This document shows, piece after piece, positions 1-11,719 of a stretch of DNA of 64,000 nucleotides (the stretch's first letter is position 1; each line of letters starts with the position of its first letter). The DNA is from Solanum dulcamara (Eukaryota; Streptophyta; Magnoliopsida; Solanales; Solanaceae): the NCBI RefSeq assembly GCF_947179165.1, contig NC_077248.1, positions 46,774,232-46,838,231 of the forward strand, in the 5' to 3' direction. The notes under the pieces were generated by a model. The model was given only the letters and a program-made list of their open reading frames with translations, had not been told where the DNA came from and did not search any database. The translations under genes and the position numbers were made by a program.

Positions 1-24
1 AGTGTTACAATAGATGAAGAAGCC

Positions 25-636
25 ATGGAAATGAGGCTTTTCAGTCAACTTATGTCCAAGATAGAAAGCTTTAAATATCTTGGATTCATCATCCAAAGTA
101 GTCGGGACATCGATGATGATGTCACGCATCGTATTAGGATATTGTGGATGAAATGGAGGTTTGCCTCTAGAGTCATGTGTGATAAGAAAGTACCACTTAA
201 ACTTAAAGGTAACTTATACAGAATGGTGGTCAGACCAGCATTGTTATATGGATTGGAGTGCTAGCCAGTAAAGAACTCTCATGTTTAGAAAATGCATGTT
301 ACAGAGATGAAGATATTGAGATGGATGTGTGGACACACTAGGATTTATAAGATTATGAATGAGGTTATTTGAGAGAAGGTGGAAATGACATTTGTGGCAG
401 ACAAGATGAGAGAAGCGAGATTGAGATGGTTTAGGCATATGTAGAAGAGGGGTGTCGATGCCCCAGATAGGAGGTGCAAGTGGTTGGATTTGGAGGTTAT
501 GCGGAGGGGCAGGGGTAGACCGAAAAACTATTGGAGAGAGAGGTGATTAGACAATATATGGCACTACTCCATATCACTGAGGACATAACCTTAGATAGAA
601 AGAAGTGGAGGTCCTGGATTAAGGTAGAAGGCTAGT
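25..636 (+). pseudogene. RTE LINE reverse transcriptase, C-terminal part
   Basis: This is the C-terminal connection region of an RTE-clade ORF. It is open from 25 to a premature stop at 262-264 and then continues in broken frames. The pieces GRGRPK(N)YW, 'EDITLDRKKW' and 'VEG*' keep the family order. None of the catalytic RT motifs fall in this part. It is recognised by direct comparison with the pseudogene at 12143-14140 in the same window. Confidence 0.8.
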
Positions 637-800
637 AGGGATAGAATGATGTCTTCCTGTGTGTCGGTTTAGGGTGGTCGTAGGTCTAGGCGTGCCTTTA
701 TAGTTGTGTTGTTATTGCCTTTGATTATCACATTACTTTGTTATCATTATTGCTCTTGTCTTGTAAAATTTTATCGTTTTTTGTTTCTTTTCATTATGCT

Positions 801-818
801 ATATATATATATATATAT
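801..818. repeat. (AT)n microsatellite
   Basis: A simple AT dinucleotide run lies in the 3' UTR of the LINE fragment. Confidence 0.95.
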
Positions 819-879
819 GTATGTATTATTTTTCTCTCTTACTTGGGACTGTAACTTTTAAGCCGAGAGTTTTTCAAAA

Positions 880-965
880 ATAGCCTCTCTATCTCCATGA
901 GGTAGTGGTAAGGTCTGCGTACATCCTACCCTCCCCAAACTCCACTTGTGGAATTTTACTGAATA
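880..965 (+). repeat. RTE/SINE-type 3' tail
   Basis: The block contains GGTCTGCGTACA and CTACCCTCCCCA, followed by CCACTTGTGG. The first part recurs at the 3' end of the RTE LINE near 14370-14395. I know this block, from memory, as the 3' part of Solanaceae SINEs that end in TTG repeats. It is probably the recognition tail shared by the LINE and its SINE partners. The terminal TTG repeat has decayed in this copy. Confidence 0.65.
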
Positions 966-1247
966 TGTTCCTCAATTAATAAAATATTTATTTGTAATAA
1001 ATTAAGTAATTTACTTTTATAATATAATAATTAATTTAAATAAGAAAAAAAGGAGAAAAAAGATTAATACAAATAGAGGTCATAGAGAGGTGTAACATCA
1101 ATGTTTCTTCTTTATATTATATTTAAAATAATTAATATAAATAAGAAAAAACAGCTATAAAAAGGAGAAAAAAGATAAATACAAATAGAGGTCATTGAGA
1201 GGTGTCACATCACCTTATCTATGTTTTTTCTTTTATATTATAATAGA
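966..1247. repeat. AT-rich DNA with a diverged direct duplication
   Basis: A unit at about 1040-1125 recurs at about 1145-1240. Both read approximately 'ggagaaaaaagat..atacaaatagaggtcat.gagaggtgt.acatca'. A related stretch lies at 63645-63690 near the other end of the window. No gene is visible. It is possibly part of a non-autonomous DNA element. Confidence 0.5.
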
Positions 1248-1290
1248 TTAGTGAAATTGGCCGCGCTTCGCGTGATCGCAATAACATATT
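1248..1290 (-). mobile_element. Helitron-like 3' terminus (minus strand)
   Basis: Read on the minus strand, a GC hairpin (CGCG-AAG-CGCG) is followed after about 10 nt by CTAA and then T. This fits the Helitron 3' rule of a hairpin, then CTRR, inserted before T. The element body would extend rightwards on the plus-strand map. I could not fix its 5' TC end. Confidence 0.4.
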
Positions 1291-1934
1291 TAAATTTATT
1301 ATACCATTTTATGAAAATGAAATAACTTTTAAACAATATATATTTGATTTATTTCATAAATGAATTATTTTTAAAAAATATATTACGATATATATAGTGT
1401 ATGAGTGTTTTTACTTCGAGATGAATAGATAATTTTACCTTTAAATCCTCTTCTCAATTGTGTACTATTAAACTCGTGTAAGCCTGAAAATTGCCGATGG
1501 ACATACATCTTTATATTTGTGTAAATATTTTTCTTTAAATTTCTTTATTAAAATCAAAATGGTGTGATTAAGATAATTGAAAAAGTAACTCTTTCTATTA
1601 TAATTCATATATTCCAAAATAAGAGAATGTATAAAATGTAAGAAATGATCTTAAAAATATAAAAAGGAAAAAGAAAAAAAAGAAGAAAGTATATAACTAA
1701 AAAACTACTACTCAATAGAAGTGGTTTAAAGAGACAAAAAGGAGCAACTAATAGAACTAAAGAAGCGGTAGTTGATTTTTTCTTTTTTTATCAAAATAAA
1801 TAAGTTATTAATATGAATTGTGATGAAATAGTTGGCATTTTTTCATTCTTAATTAAAGATCTCAAATTTAATTCGATAAAAAATTATTGAAAATACAATC
1901 TTTAGAAAAGCTCAATAATATGATATTTTAGATA
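1291..1934. other. AT-rich intergenic DNA, no gene seen
   Basis: This stretch is low-complexity and A/T rich with no convincing ORF. It may be the body of the Helitron-like element ending at 1248. Confidence 0.6.
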
Positions 1935-1950
1935 GTCTGATTTCAATATT
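1935..1950. repeat. Target-site duplication of L1 LINE, left copy
   Basis: GTCTGATTTCAATATT is identical to 10928-10943. The LINE poly(A), seen as poly(T) on this strand, starts immediately inside. Confidence 0.93.
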
Positions 1951-3338
1951 TTTTTTTATGGGAACAGACCCTACACGAGGCTCCCACCTCTCGTGCATAG
2001 TCAGGGGTTGAGCGTCACCCCCAAGCCTTAACATAAATAACAAAACAGAAATACAAGGAGGGAGACATAAACCTTACCTCCGATCCTATGTTGGTTCATA
2101 AGTCAGCTAACCTACTAAGGTCGGCTAACTCATCCCCAATACAAAAGGTGTTATCTAATAACTAGAAAAGCAATAAACCTATGAGAGGACTCCTCTCGAT
2201 ACACTTCGACTAAGAAAAACGTAAATGAGGGAGACTCTCCCCTTCCATGTGAATACAATAAAGTAACCTACACTAGTCCTATTCAAGTAAGCTACATATC
2301 ATACATAGCTAAAATGAAGAAGGGCAAGTATACGAAACTTCTATTTCGCATGGGTCGGGAAAGTTATTTTCATCTTTGTCTTTCTTAATCTTGTAATACC
2401 GAGGTTGTCAAGTTGTGGAAGAACATTGTCCCTACAGACTTACAGCTGCAATGTCAAGGGTCTGTGAGTGCTCCTCTTGTTGAAGAGTGAATGCTGAAGA
2501 AGTTGATGACCAAAAGATGGCCTACCTGCAGCTTCAGTTCCTGTCCCAATGTAGCTAAGCAGCTATGGATGTTGTTGGTGTTGCAGCCTGTTGGTGTTGC
2601 CTGTAGCTTCTTGTGTTGTAGACCATCTACCTGCAGCTTCATCTTCAAAGTCTGTAACTTCAGGTTCAGCTGTGGGTTGAGTTGTTGTTTGGTGTTGCAT
2701 TTCTGCAGTGTATATGAAATTATTGTAGTTTTGAACTTGTTGCAACCACTCTTCTTGTTGTTGTTGGTTCTTGGATGTTGTATAATGAGCGTTGTACTCA
2801 TTCTTGCACCTCCAAGGCAAACTCCAAGCTGTCAAAAGTTGCACCATGCCACTGCTATACCAAGAAGCAATTATGGATGGTGTGGTGCATGTTTGGCTTG
2901 TTGTTGCACTCTAAAGGTTGTTGTAGGGTGTTGATATTGAAGATTCTGTTCTTGGAAGCTGCTGGTGTGTAGAGTACCTGCACAATTAAACAAATAAGAG
3001 GATAATTCCAATTGCTGGTTCAAGTGTTGTAGCTCTGCATCAATCTTGCATCTCCAAGGCCTGCTCCAAGTTGTCAACTGATGCACCACGCTACTGCTGC
3101 TCCAAGGGCACAATGAATTGTTGATCTCAGCTAACAGTAATGCAACCTTGTACCTACAGAGAAAAAGCAAAGCAGACACCACTACTCTAGCTCTTACATC
3201 TAAATGTAAGTTGGTTGTTCTATAAAAGCAATAAACAAGAGAGACTCTCCCCTTACAATAAGAAATAACTAGGTTGAATACGAAATAATAAACTAAATTA
3301 TACATAGAAAGTCTATTACACAGTGCAAGGGAGATCAG
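1951..3338 (-). other. L1 LINE 3' UTR
   Basis: This is non-coding sequence downstream of ORF2. It contains TTG/CAA-rich low-complexity DNA at about 2450-2780. It also contains a diverged direct duplication: about 2793-2876 resembles about 3032-3123, sharing 'cttgcaYctccaagg' and 'gcaccaYgcYactgct'. The short ORFs here are by-products of this composition. It ends at the T-run at 1951-1957, which is the poly(A) of the element. Confidence 0.75.
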
Positions 3339-6300
3339 TCACGGAGGTTGTTTAATTCTTTTTAGGCTTTTTCTTCTAAAACTTGCCATTCCTAGCTTGT
3401 CCATCTTGATGTAGCCCTTTATTTCCTGTGGTAGCTGCTGGAAGTTGTTGAAGTGTTGTGTATAATTGAACATGTGGCTGTATTTAGATAAGGTATCTGC
3501 AGGATGGTTTGCTTCTCTGAATATATGTTTGCAATGAAATAGTTCCAAATGCTGGACCAAAGACTGCAATTTTGCAACATATCTGTGAATGCTCCAAGGT
3601 GGTTTAAGGTCTTGTTTCAGCCACTTAGTCAATAATTCTGAATCAACCTCCAAAATCACTCTACTATAGCCATGTTGGAGACACCAAGTGATGCCAATAG
3701 TTGCTGCCTGCACTTCTGCTTGGTTGTTAGTACCCAGTCCCAATGGAGTTGCAAAGGCATATATTAAGTTACCATTGTGGTCTCTTAATATTCCTCCTGC
3801 TCTAATTTTCCCAGGGTTGTCTAATGCACTTCCATCAGTATTCAAATTCACTGTGGAAGGTGGAGGTCTGATCCACATAACTTTGGTCACTCTCATGTCA
3901 TGTTGGCAGTTCTCTACCATAGTAACCAGCTCTTTCCAGCTCTGTGGCCATTTAATGTAAGGGTAAGCATTGCTTATCAGCATGTAGAGATATTTGACTA
4001 TGGAGAACTTAACTCTAGTAACACTAGATTTCTTTCCTCCATATTTACTTGCACATCTATTCTTCCATATATGCCAACAAACAAAGATAGGAGTAGCCTG
4101 CAACATGAGTTTATGAGCATCATTATTGGACTTGGCAGTCCACTACTTCATCAGGATGCATCTCAATGGGCAGGTCCCTTGCAGGATCCCCTAGGAACTA
4201 GAGAATTGTTGCCAAATATGCTTGGCAAAATTTCCAGAAGCAAATATATGATCTACATTGTCCAATTCAGGCCTGTAACAGCAAGAACATGCTGCTGGTG
4301 CTGCTCCAAATTGGATAATTTTATCATTGGTTGGAAGCTTGTATCTGAGGGCTCTCCATAGTAGAAAAGAAACTTTGAAGGGAATATTAATGTGCCAAGT
4401 GTTGCCACCAGTTAAGGTCTTAGGCTTCTTTTTTCTAATTAGTTCCCATGCAGATTTACAAGTAAAACCACCATGAGAATTCAATTTCCAGCAAGCTTGA
4501 TTAGGTATGTGAGGTTTGTACATAATGTCTGTGTTAAGGATCTGCTGCACCAGCTGGGGAGGGGCTTGTTGCCTGATTCTTTGCACATTCCACTCCCCAT
4601 TCTCAAGGAATTCAGAGACTGTACTATTGTTGAGTCTTGGAAGATAGTTATTGTGATTAGCTAGTGGGCCAATACCCAGCCAATCATCCCACCAAAAACT
4701 GCAGGTACCTGAGTTGATGTGCCAATGTATATGTGGCTCAATATGAATTTTATTTGCCATCATATGTTTCCACATAATAGACTGACCTGTGTCCCATTTT
4801 TTGATCACTAGGTATGCCCTTTGGCAGTACTTAGCCTTCAGAAATTCTCCCCATAAAGCCTTCTTGGACCTGAAGGTCCACCACTGTTTGTATTGCAAAG
4901 CTAAGCACACCTCTTGTATATTTTTCATGCCAATTCCCCCTTCCTCAACAGGATAACTGAGAGTCTCCCAGGATGCCCAGTGGTATTTTCTCTTCTCTTT
5001 GTCCCATCCCCAGAAGAAGTCTGCAATAAGGGCCTTGATCTGCTTCATAGAGGTAGTAGTAGGTCTGATTGCAGACAACAAATGGATTGGTAGTGATTGC
5101 AACACTGACTTTACCAATGTTGCTCTACCTCCATAGCTTAACACTTTAGTCTGCCATCCTCTGATTTTGCTTAGAACTTTGGACACCATACTTGTATAGT
5201 ATATGATTCTCTGTCTTCCAATGTAGAGTGGACATCCCAGGTAAGTAATGGGACCATGTGTACACTTAAAACCTGTGATACTGCTGATTCTATCAATAAC
5301 TTCTGCAGGAGTGTTCATAGGAATCAGGAACTAACTTTTATCCTTGTTAATAAGCTGACCTGAATTATTTTCATACACTTGTAGAGTCTTGGTGATAAGT
5401 GTTAGAGAAAAGTTGTTGGTAGATGTGAATATAATCACATCATCTGCAAAGCTCAAGTGATTCACTTGAGGACCCTTTTTTCTATTTGGAAACCAGTATA
5501 TAGGTAGTGTTGGTGAAGATTATTCAGCATCCTAGAAAGAACTTCAGCTCCTATAATGAATAAGGCAGGTGATAAGGGGTCTCCTTGCTTGAGACCTCTT
5601 GTAGAATGGAAAAAACCATGTCTTGTACCATTAATAATCACTGAATACCAGTTGTTTGACATGATCCTCCAAATCATATCAATAAAGACTTCCTCAAATC
5701 CCATCCTCCTCATGACCATACAAACGAATGACCAAGAGACCCTATCATAGGCCTTGTCCATATCCAGCTTGATCACTACATTGTCCCCAACCTTGGGCCT
5801 CTTAATATTGTGAATAATTTCCTGGGCCAACATTATGTTTTCAGATATACTCCTGCCTTTAACAAATCCTGATTGATTATCACAGATGAGTTGAGGTAGA
5901 ATAGGAGTAAGTCTGAGGCATAGAAGTTTGGATATAACCTTGTTAGTGAAGTTACTGAGAGAGATGGGCCTGTAATCTAAAAGTTTGTTGGGCTGTCCAA
6001 CCTTAGGAAGTAGAACCAAACAAGCATGTGATATATACCTGGGAATATAGTGACCATTGAAGAAGTATTGCACTAACTTCAGTAGGTCATCACAAATGAT
6101 ATCCCAGCATGAGTGAAAGAACTTGCCACTCATGCCATCTGGCCCTGCAGCTGAAGTAGGACTCATAGAAAATACTACTTCCTTTAACTCATCCTTGGTA
6201 GGTAGGGAATGTAGTAATTCATTCTGTTGATCATTAACTAGCCTTGGGATGCATTTAAGCACATTTTCATTGATTTGTTTCTCTTCAGCAGTAAATATTT

Positions 6301-7500
6301 TCTCAAAGTGTGCACATGCTGCACTTGCAATATTGTCATCACCCTGGATGGAATTACTATGTTCATCACTGATCTGATGGATGAACAACCTTCTTCTTCT
6401 CCCTTTAATGATGGCATGGAAATAATTGGTATTGGTATCTCCATCTTTGAACCAATGCAACTGAGTTTTTTGTTTCAAAATAGACTGCTCAATCTTCAAG
6501 TACCTAATATACTGGGCATTGATCTGATTTAGCTTGGCCCTATTATCTTCATTATTATCACTGATGATATCTTCTTCAGCTTGTCTCACTTGTTCCTCAA
6601 ATTGTTTGACTGAGGCAAATATATCCCCATACTGATTTCTGGATCAATGGCTAAGTGTATTAGAAACTCTTTTCAGTTTTTGATGAAAGATCCTCATTAG
6701 ATTTCCATCCACAGGTCTTTCCCAACAAGATCTCACAGTAGCAAGAAAGTTTTCATTTTCAACCCAACAGTGTAAGAACTTGAAATATTTGATAGTATTA
6801 CTTTGTCTTTCAGTGCATTCCAGCAGAAGAGGACAGTGATCAGAACCTGTAGATGCCAGGTGATTAAGAGTTGTCACAGGCATGACCTCCAACCAAGCAT
6901 CATTGACCATAGCCCTGTCAAGTCTCTTCCATATTCTAGCCTCTACATCTCTTTTGTTGCACCATGTGAATTGCTGTCCATGAAAACCAAGATCAGTGAG
7001 TCCACAAGCTTCAATGACACTAATGAACTCAAAGCTCTTGTTCATGTTATAAAGCTGCCCCCCCCCCATCTTTTCTTCAACATCTGTGATCACATTGAAG
7101 TCTCCAATGGTACACCAAGGTTCCTCCATACTAGAGAATTGAAGCATCTTTTCCCATAACTCTCTTCTCATATAGTCTTTGCATTTGGCATATACAAAGG
7201 TAATAAGATATTAATTAGGCCAAGCTGATGCTTGAACTTGCAAGTGATATGTTGTTCATCCTGATCCACCAGGTTGCACACAATGTCTTAGTTCCAGAAT
7301 AACCATATTTTGTTGTTGGAGTTGTTCATAGCATTATCCATACCTAACTGAATTCGGTGGAAGTGAAGCTAAGCTTTGTTGGAGAAAGGTTCCAGCACTG
7401 CAATCATGGAGAGCTTGTGGTAATCTTTCAACCTCTATAATCTGTCTAGAGCACCCTGAGTATCAATACTCCTAGCATTCCAACAAAGTGTACTAATCAT
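3339..7500 (-). pseudogene. L1 LINE ORF2: endonuclease / reverse transcriptase / RNase H
   Basis: Reads leftwards from ATG 7498-7500, whose ATGA overlaps the ORF1 stop. The apurinic-type endonuclease (7500-6644) shows CWNARSI near the start, then GDFNVI and SDHCPLLL. The RT follows: SAAGPDGM, GFVKGRSISEN, KLDMDKAYDRVSW, QGDPLSPALF, and the catalytic FADD near 5445 in a shifted frame. A zf-RVT-like region follows (HINIPFKVSFLLWRAL ... DNVDHIFASG, about 4390-4240). RNase H (4106-3339) keeps NTDGSALDNPG, NNQAEVQAA, LEVDSELL and ANHPADTLS. Damage includes a TGG-to-TGA stop near 6650, a frameshift near 5490, a TAG near 5335 and breaks between 4191 and 4106. It would copy LINE RNA at nicked target DNA if intact. 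Confidence 0.92.
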
Positions 7501-10500
7501 TGAGGTTTTTGAGATTTAGATCTTGTGTTGATGATGCTTTTGATAGCAACATTAGTAGTATTGTTGATGGTACTCTGCTTATTTTTCTTCTTTTCTTGCT
7601 TGCTTCTTGGAGATGGACCATTCTTCTCATTAACCTGCTGTACCACAGCTGCCATGGTGGATCTGAAGGCCTCGAATTGATCTTCCTGCTGTGTTTTCTC
7701 CCATTGGTCAGGGTCTTCCTCATCTTCAAAATGAGTGACCCTGTATTCATCAGTCAAGTCCTCTGAGATGCCTCCTTTGCTAAGAATATGCCTTTCATTA
7801 GATACATGTTGAACTTGTAGAGGGGTAACATAAATGCCTGTCTGTTCTGGCACAAGAGCATAGTTCACACTTGGCTGTCCTGTTTTTATATCCTGGATAA
7901 GTTTCTTCCTCATTGCATCCCTTTTCTTCTTACTGAGAGATAATGTGGATTTGTTATTGAGGATCTGAGCTTGTGCTCCAGTGTTTGTTTTACTGATATT
8001 TGGTGTTTGATCATGTCCCATATCTTGTTCATTAACCTGCAGCCTATCCTCAGAAGCCTGCTGAGCATCAGATTGTGTAGCCTGATCCTTGTGAAACTGA
8101 ATATTGTGGCTGGTAGTGGTTTGATTACCACTATCAGCCTCAGTACCCTGTAGTGTTTCTATAGAATTTTTCCTTCTGATATTACCTTCTTCCTGGACCT
8201 CAAGTCCTGCAGCTTTGATCTGCTAGAAGTGTGAGGAGTGGTTCTCCTGTGTTAGCATTAGCAATATGTGGCTGCAGTGTAGCAGTAGGTGTTGAAGGGT
8301 TGTTCTGCACTTGTAGCTTGGCAGGTTGTGATTGTTCTTGTCCTTTATCCTTGGTTATTGCAGCTTCTTCTTGATTTTTCTTTTTCCTATTTTCTTCCTC
8401 TCTTTTCTTCACTGTGCAGGCATTGAGGGTGTGACCCTGGTGCTTGCAGTGCTGACAATATTCAGGCACCCCTTCATACTGAATTGGTTGCTATCTACCT
8501 TTGCCATTCACATCTTTTTCAAAACCCATCCAGACATGTTGGGGTCTTTGCTTGGTAAGATCAACTTGAACCTTTACCTTAGCTACGCTACCTCTAGTTT
8601 TCTTGTATGTTGCCAAGTCTAAGAACAACACTTTCCTAACTGGAGACAGTAGAGGTGTGACTACTTCCATACAATAACAATGCCAAGGAAGTTCTGGTAG
8701 GATTGCCCATATAGAGACCAAAGGAGTTTCCTCTTCTGGTTTAAATGTGGGAGTCCAAAGTTGCAGTCTCATAAGTTGGCCTTGGATGAACATTTTTCCT
8801 TTTGACCACACTGTTGAGTGATCGAACTCATTGTCTAAATCAATGTATAAGTGTCTAGAATTGAAATGAGTCAGCTTCACCCCTCCTTTAAGTTCTGTTT
8901 GGAGAATAAACTCCTTTCTAATTACTTCCATTCTTGGCATAGTATGTGTAAACTTCCCAATAAGAGTGTATTTACACCTACCTGACAGATTAACCATGAA
9001 TTCTTCCTCTGTAAACAATACTGCAGGGTATCCTTGTTTTGTAGTGATTTCAGGAGAAGAGATATGTATAAGAGCATTCTGCATAGTTTCTTGGGCTCTA
9101 AGCCTAGTAACAAGTGTATGGGTCACAACAGGATTTGGTGGAGTAGGATTATTAGGATTAAAAGTTCTTATTTGGTTGGTGTTTTGGGGTGTAGGATTAT
9201 TTCTATTAGCCCAGGCCTGAGGCACCACATGATTAGGAGGATTAGGAATATTAGTACTTGGAGTTCTAATTTGATTTGGATTTTTGGGACCTGCATTGCT
9301 TCCATTATTCACAGTAGAAGTTTTGTTATTGGTTATGAGTACAAAATTGTTAGACACTATCATAGGATTGGTATTTGGTACATAAGGTCTTTGGGCAGAT
9401 TGAGTATTCACATTTGGTTGTGTAGGTTGTTGGTTTTTATTGTTGTTTGTTTGCACATTTCCAGGGGATGTATTCCCTTGTTCAGTATGTTTAGAAGCAA
9501 TATCCACTTGATCAACTGAATCCTGCAGCACCTTATTATTCTTGATCACCACTAAATGCATCTCAGTAGTGCTAGCATTAGTAGCCTTAGCAGTCTTGTC
9601 ATTTTGCAGAGCATTAAACTTTAAATTGACATTATTGTGGTCAACAGTTTTAGCCTGCATGTGGATACCATTGTGCACATGATTAACACCTAATATAGAA
9701 GAGTCAGTAGTCTTACCTGATAGTCCTTGTGTTGAACTGCTGCTGTTATGATTGATATGATCAATTCTCATAGTCATGTGTTCATGGTGATCCTTATCTA
9801 GATGATCATTTATACTCTTTTGAATATTTTGGTATTGTGTTACCTCCCTTTGTTGTTGATATTGGTTTTGAGTCAATGCATTATTCACATCTTGAATAGG
9901 CATGTCACTGTGTTCTTCACTTTGACCGTCGTTTTGACGACTTTTCAAATTTGAACTTGTTGGTGAAGATTCGAGTGACCCTCTGTGGCTTGGAAGTTGC
10001 GTAATACTCTGATGAACAATTTGGCACTGGTCCTTCATCAATTGGTTCACCTGAGCTCCGGCGACACCACAGTAGTCTTGACGACTTTTCAAATTTGAGC
10101 TTATTGTTGAAGATTCGAAGTACCTTAAGTGGCTAGTAGGGTGCTCATCACCATTGTGTTCATTTTGCGACTAGTATTGCATCGTAAAGTTGGCCAGAGC
10201 TACGGCGCCATCACTCTTGTCAGTGGTCTTGGAGATATTCGAAGCTTTTGGTGAAGATTCGAGCTGTGGCTCCATGCTAAGAAGATGCACATCATCATTG
10301 TGGACATTTTGGTATTGAATTTGGTCGAATTTGGTCGCCGGAACTCCGGCGCCGTCACCAGTGTCATCGCCGACGTTCATATCTCCGGTGAAAATTGTCC
10401 CATCAGCTTCGTGATGAGCTTGTGACCAAACCCCAGTAGGTCCGCTGGGTTGTATATCGTCGGAGCTGCGTCGAATGTGGAGGCATAGTGGTGGCGATTC

Positions 10501-10839
10501 TGGACTACTTCTTCCAGAAATCGCCTCATCATTTCTGGCGATTGATGCTATTGTTTCCTTTGATTTTTGGACTGTATGTAGTCCTTTTGATGAGGATTCA
10601 TCTCCTCCAATTCTTTTTAGATGAATCAATCCACGATTTTGCAGATACGTTATTTTTTGAAAAATTTTCAGCTCCTCATCAGTGACTTAACTATTGATCG
10701 CTTCATTGTTTGGCTGATGTGAGGAGCTATACTTGGAATTTGAAGCTGTAATAACTTTCATTGGATTCGTCTCAACGGGATCTTCGTTCCCGTCTTTTGA
10801 TCGAAATTTTCCGACGTCCGAAGGTGGATCCCACCACAT
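7497..10839 (-). pseudogene. L1 LINE ORF1: nucleic-acid-binding protein
   Basis: I place the start at ATG 10837-10839 (MWWDPPSDVGKF), 88 bp inside the element. One frame then runs to about 8200 with in-frame stops at about 10686, 10171 and 8491. The tail (8021-7497) is in another frame, so there is a frameshift near 8100. The long N-terminal half is Asn/Gln/Ser rich and low complexity. About 9030-8500 resembles the DUF4283 domain of plant LINE ORF1 proteins (YPAVLFTEEEF, LYIDLDNEFDHSTVWSKG, VRKVLFLDLATYKKTRGSVAKV). A CCHC knuckle follows (YCQHCKHQGHTLNAC, about 8460-8415). The stop TGA at 7497-7499 overlaps the ORF2 ATG. Its role is to coat LINE RNA in the RNP. Confidence 0.88.
9930..10275 (-). 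repeat. Internal repeat in LINE ORF1
   Basis: The coding segment for ESSPxxSNxxK occurs three times (near 10255, 10105 and 9965), each followed by different sequence. Two copies share 'gacgacttttcaaattt'. It looks like an internal duplication in the low-complexity N-terminal half of ORF1. Confidence 0.6.
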
Positions 10840-10927
10840 TTTGTTTTATGACTAAAATGACTTTCTTGGGAGCTTCTTGCTTAGAGAGATGTTAGAGAGA
10901 GAAATATTTGGCTAAATTTTACCCTTC

Positions 10928-10943
10928 GTCTGATTTCAATATT
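10928..10943. repeat. Target-site duplication of L1 LINE, right copy
   Basis: GTCTGATTTCAATATT is identical to 1935-1950. Confidence 0.93.
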
Positions 10944-11701
10944 GATATCAAACAAGTGGAATACAAAAGAAAAAGGGGGAAATGTACGGAACGAAGGCAA
11001 AGTTACAAAAAAAAAGAAAAAAAAAATGTACACTCTTTCTTCTGCCTACAGAAGGTACCATATCACTACTCCATAGACCAACTTTACACAAACATCAATG
11101 AATTCACTATTCAAGATAAATTCATTTGTGAATTATCTACAATATAAGATATTTTGTTATATATATATATATATAGGACAATATATATATATATTGTCCT
11201 TTACTATCTATTTTGGCATATAAAGGTCCTGCTATTTTTTCTAAATCTTTGATAAAATTTCTAGCATAATTTACTAATTCTAAAAAATTTTAAAGATCTT
11301 TAGTAGTATCTAGTTTATCTGGCATGTCTAGTACGCCTCCTAAAATTATAGAATCTATCATAAACAACTAAACAAAGACTTTAAATAAACTAGAACAAAA
11401 TTTCGATTTCCTTAAATTAACTGGGTCACAAATATAAATCTTTTCATTTATAATTCTTTTGTAATAAAATACTACACATAGTACTAACAAATTTGTGAAG
11501 TATAATTTCTAGAAATTTTAATCTTTATTAATAGTCTAATATTCTTTTTATGCATTCAACCATCTTTTTTATTTATTTGTTATATATAATGCTATTACAC
11601 GGTACTTATCAATTTTGTGAAGTATATTCTTTTTTGAATTTAATTCCTTACAGTAATAATTTTGTATGCATCCAATCATATTTTTTTATTTATATGAATT
11701 T
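10944..11701. other. AT-rich DNA, no gene seen
   Basis: The stretch is A/T rich with an A-run near 11009-11027 and a perfect AT-rich palindrome at 11177-11201. No gene is supported. The 79-residue ORF here is low complexity. Confidence 0.6.
11157..11202. repeat. (AT)n with perfect palindrome
   Basis: An AT repeat is followed by AGGACAAT-(AT)n-ATTGTCCT, a self-complementary sequence able to form a cruciform or hairpin. No function can be assigned. Confidence 0.8.
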
Positions 11702-11719
11702 TATATAATATGAAATGAA
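11702..11719. repeat. Target-site duplication of RTE LINE, left copy
   Basis: TATATAATATGAAATGAA is identical to 14410-14427. Confidence 0.92.

Larger units (their letters stand above)
1..965 (+). mobile_element. RTE-type LINE, 3' fragment
   Basis: This is the 3' end of a non-LTR retrotransposon cut by the window edge. The frame at 25-264 reads like the end of the reverse transcriptase (FKYLGFII, DDDVTHRI, CDKKVPLKLK, VVRPALLYG) and matches the RTE copy at 13570-13780. Further decayed homology runs to a stop near 634, where KWRSWIKVEG corresponds to the C-terminus of the other copy. Stops and frame changes make it dead. The 3' UTR (637-965) holds an (AT)n run and the tail described separately. 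The upstream endonuclease and most of the RT lie outside the window or are lost. Confidence 0.85.
1951..10927 (-). mobile_element. Full-length L1-type LINE
   Basis: This is a complete non-LTR retrotransposon of about 8.98 kb on the minus strand. From its 5' end it has a leader of about 88 bp, ORF1 (nucleic-acid-binding protein with a zinc knuckle), ORF2 (endonuclease, RT, Cys/His region, RNase H), a long 3' UTR and a short poly(A). A perfect 16-bp duplication flanks it, so both ends are the original insertion ends. ORF1 and ORF2 meet in an ATGA overlap. Stops and frameshifts in both ORFs make it non-autonomous now. The clade is plant L1 with a C-terminal RNase H. Confidence 0.93.

Noticed and set aside
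2454..3305. Several ORFs of 65-147 aa on both strands
   Set aside because: They are due to TTG/CAA-rich sequence in the LINE 3' UTR and overlap each other on both strands.
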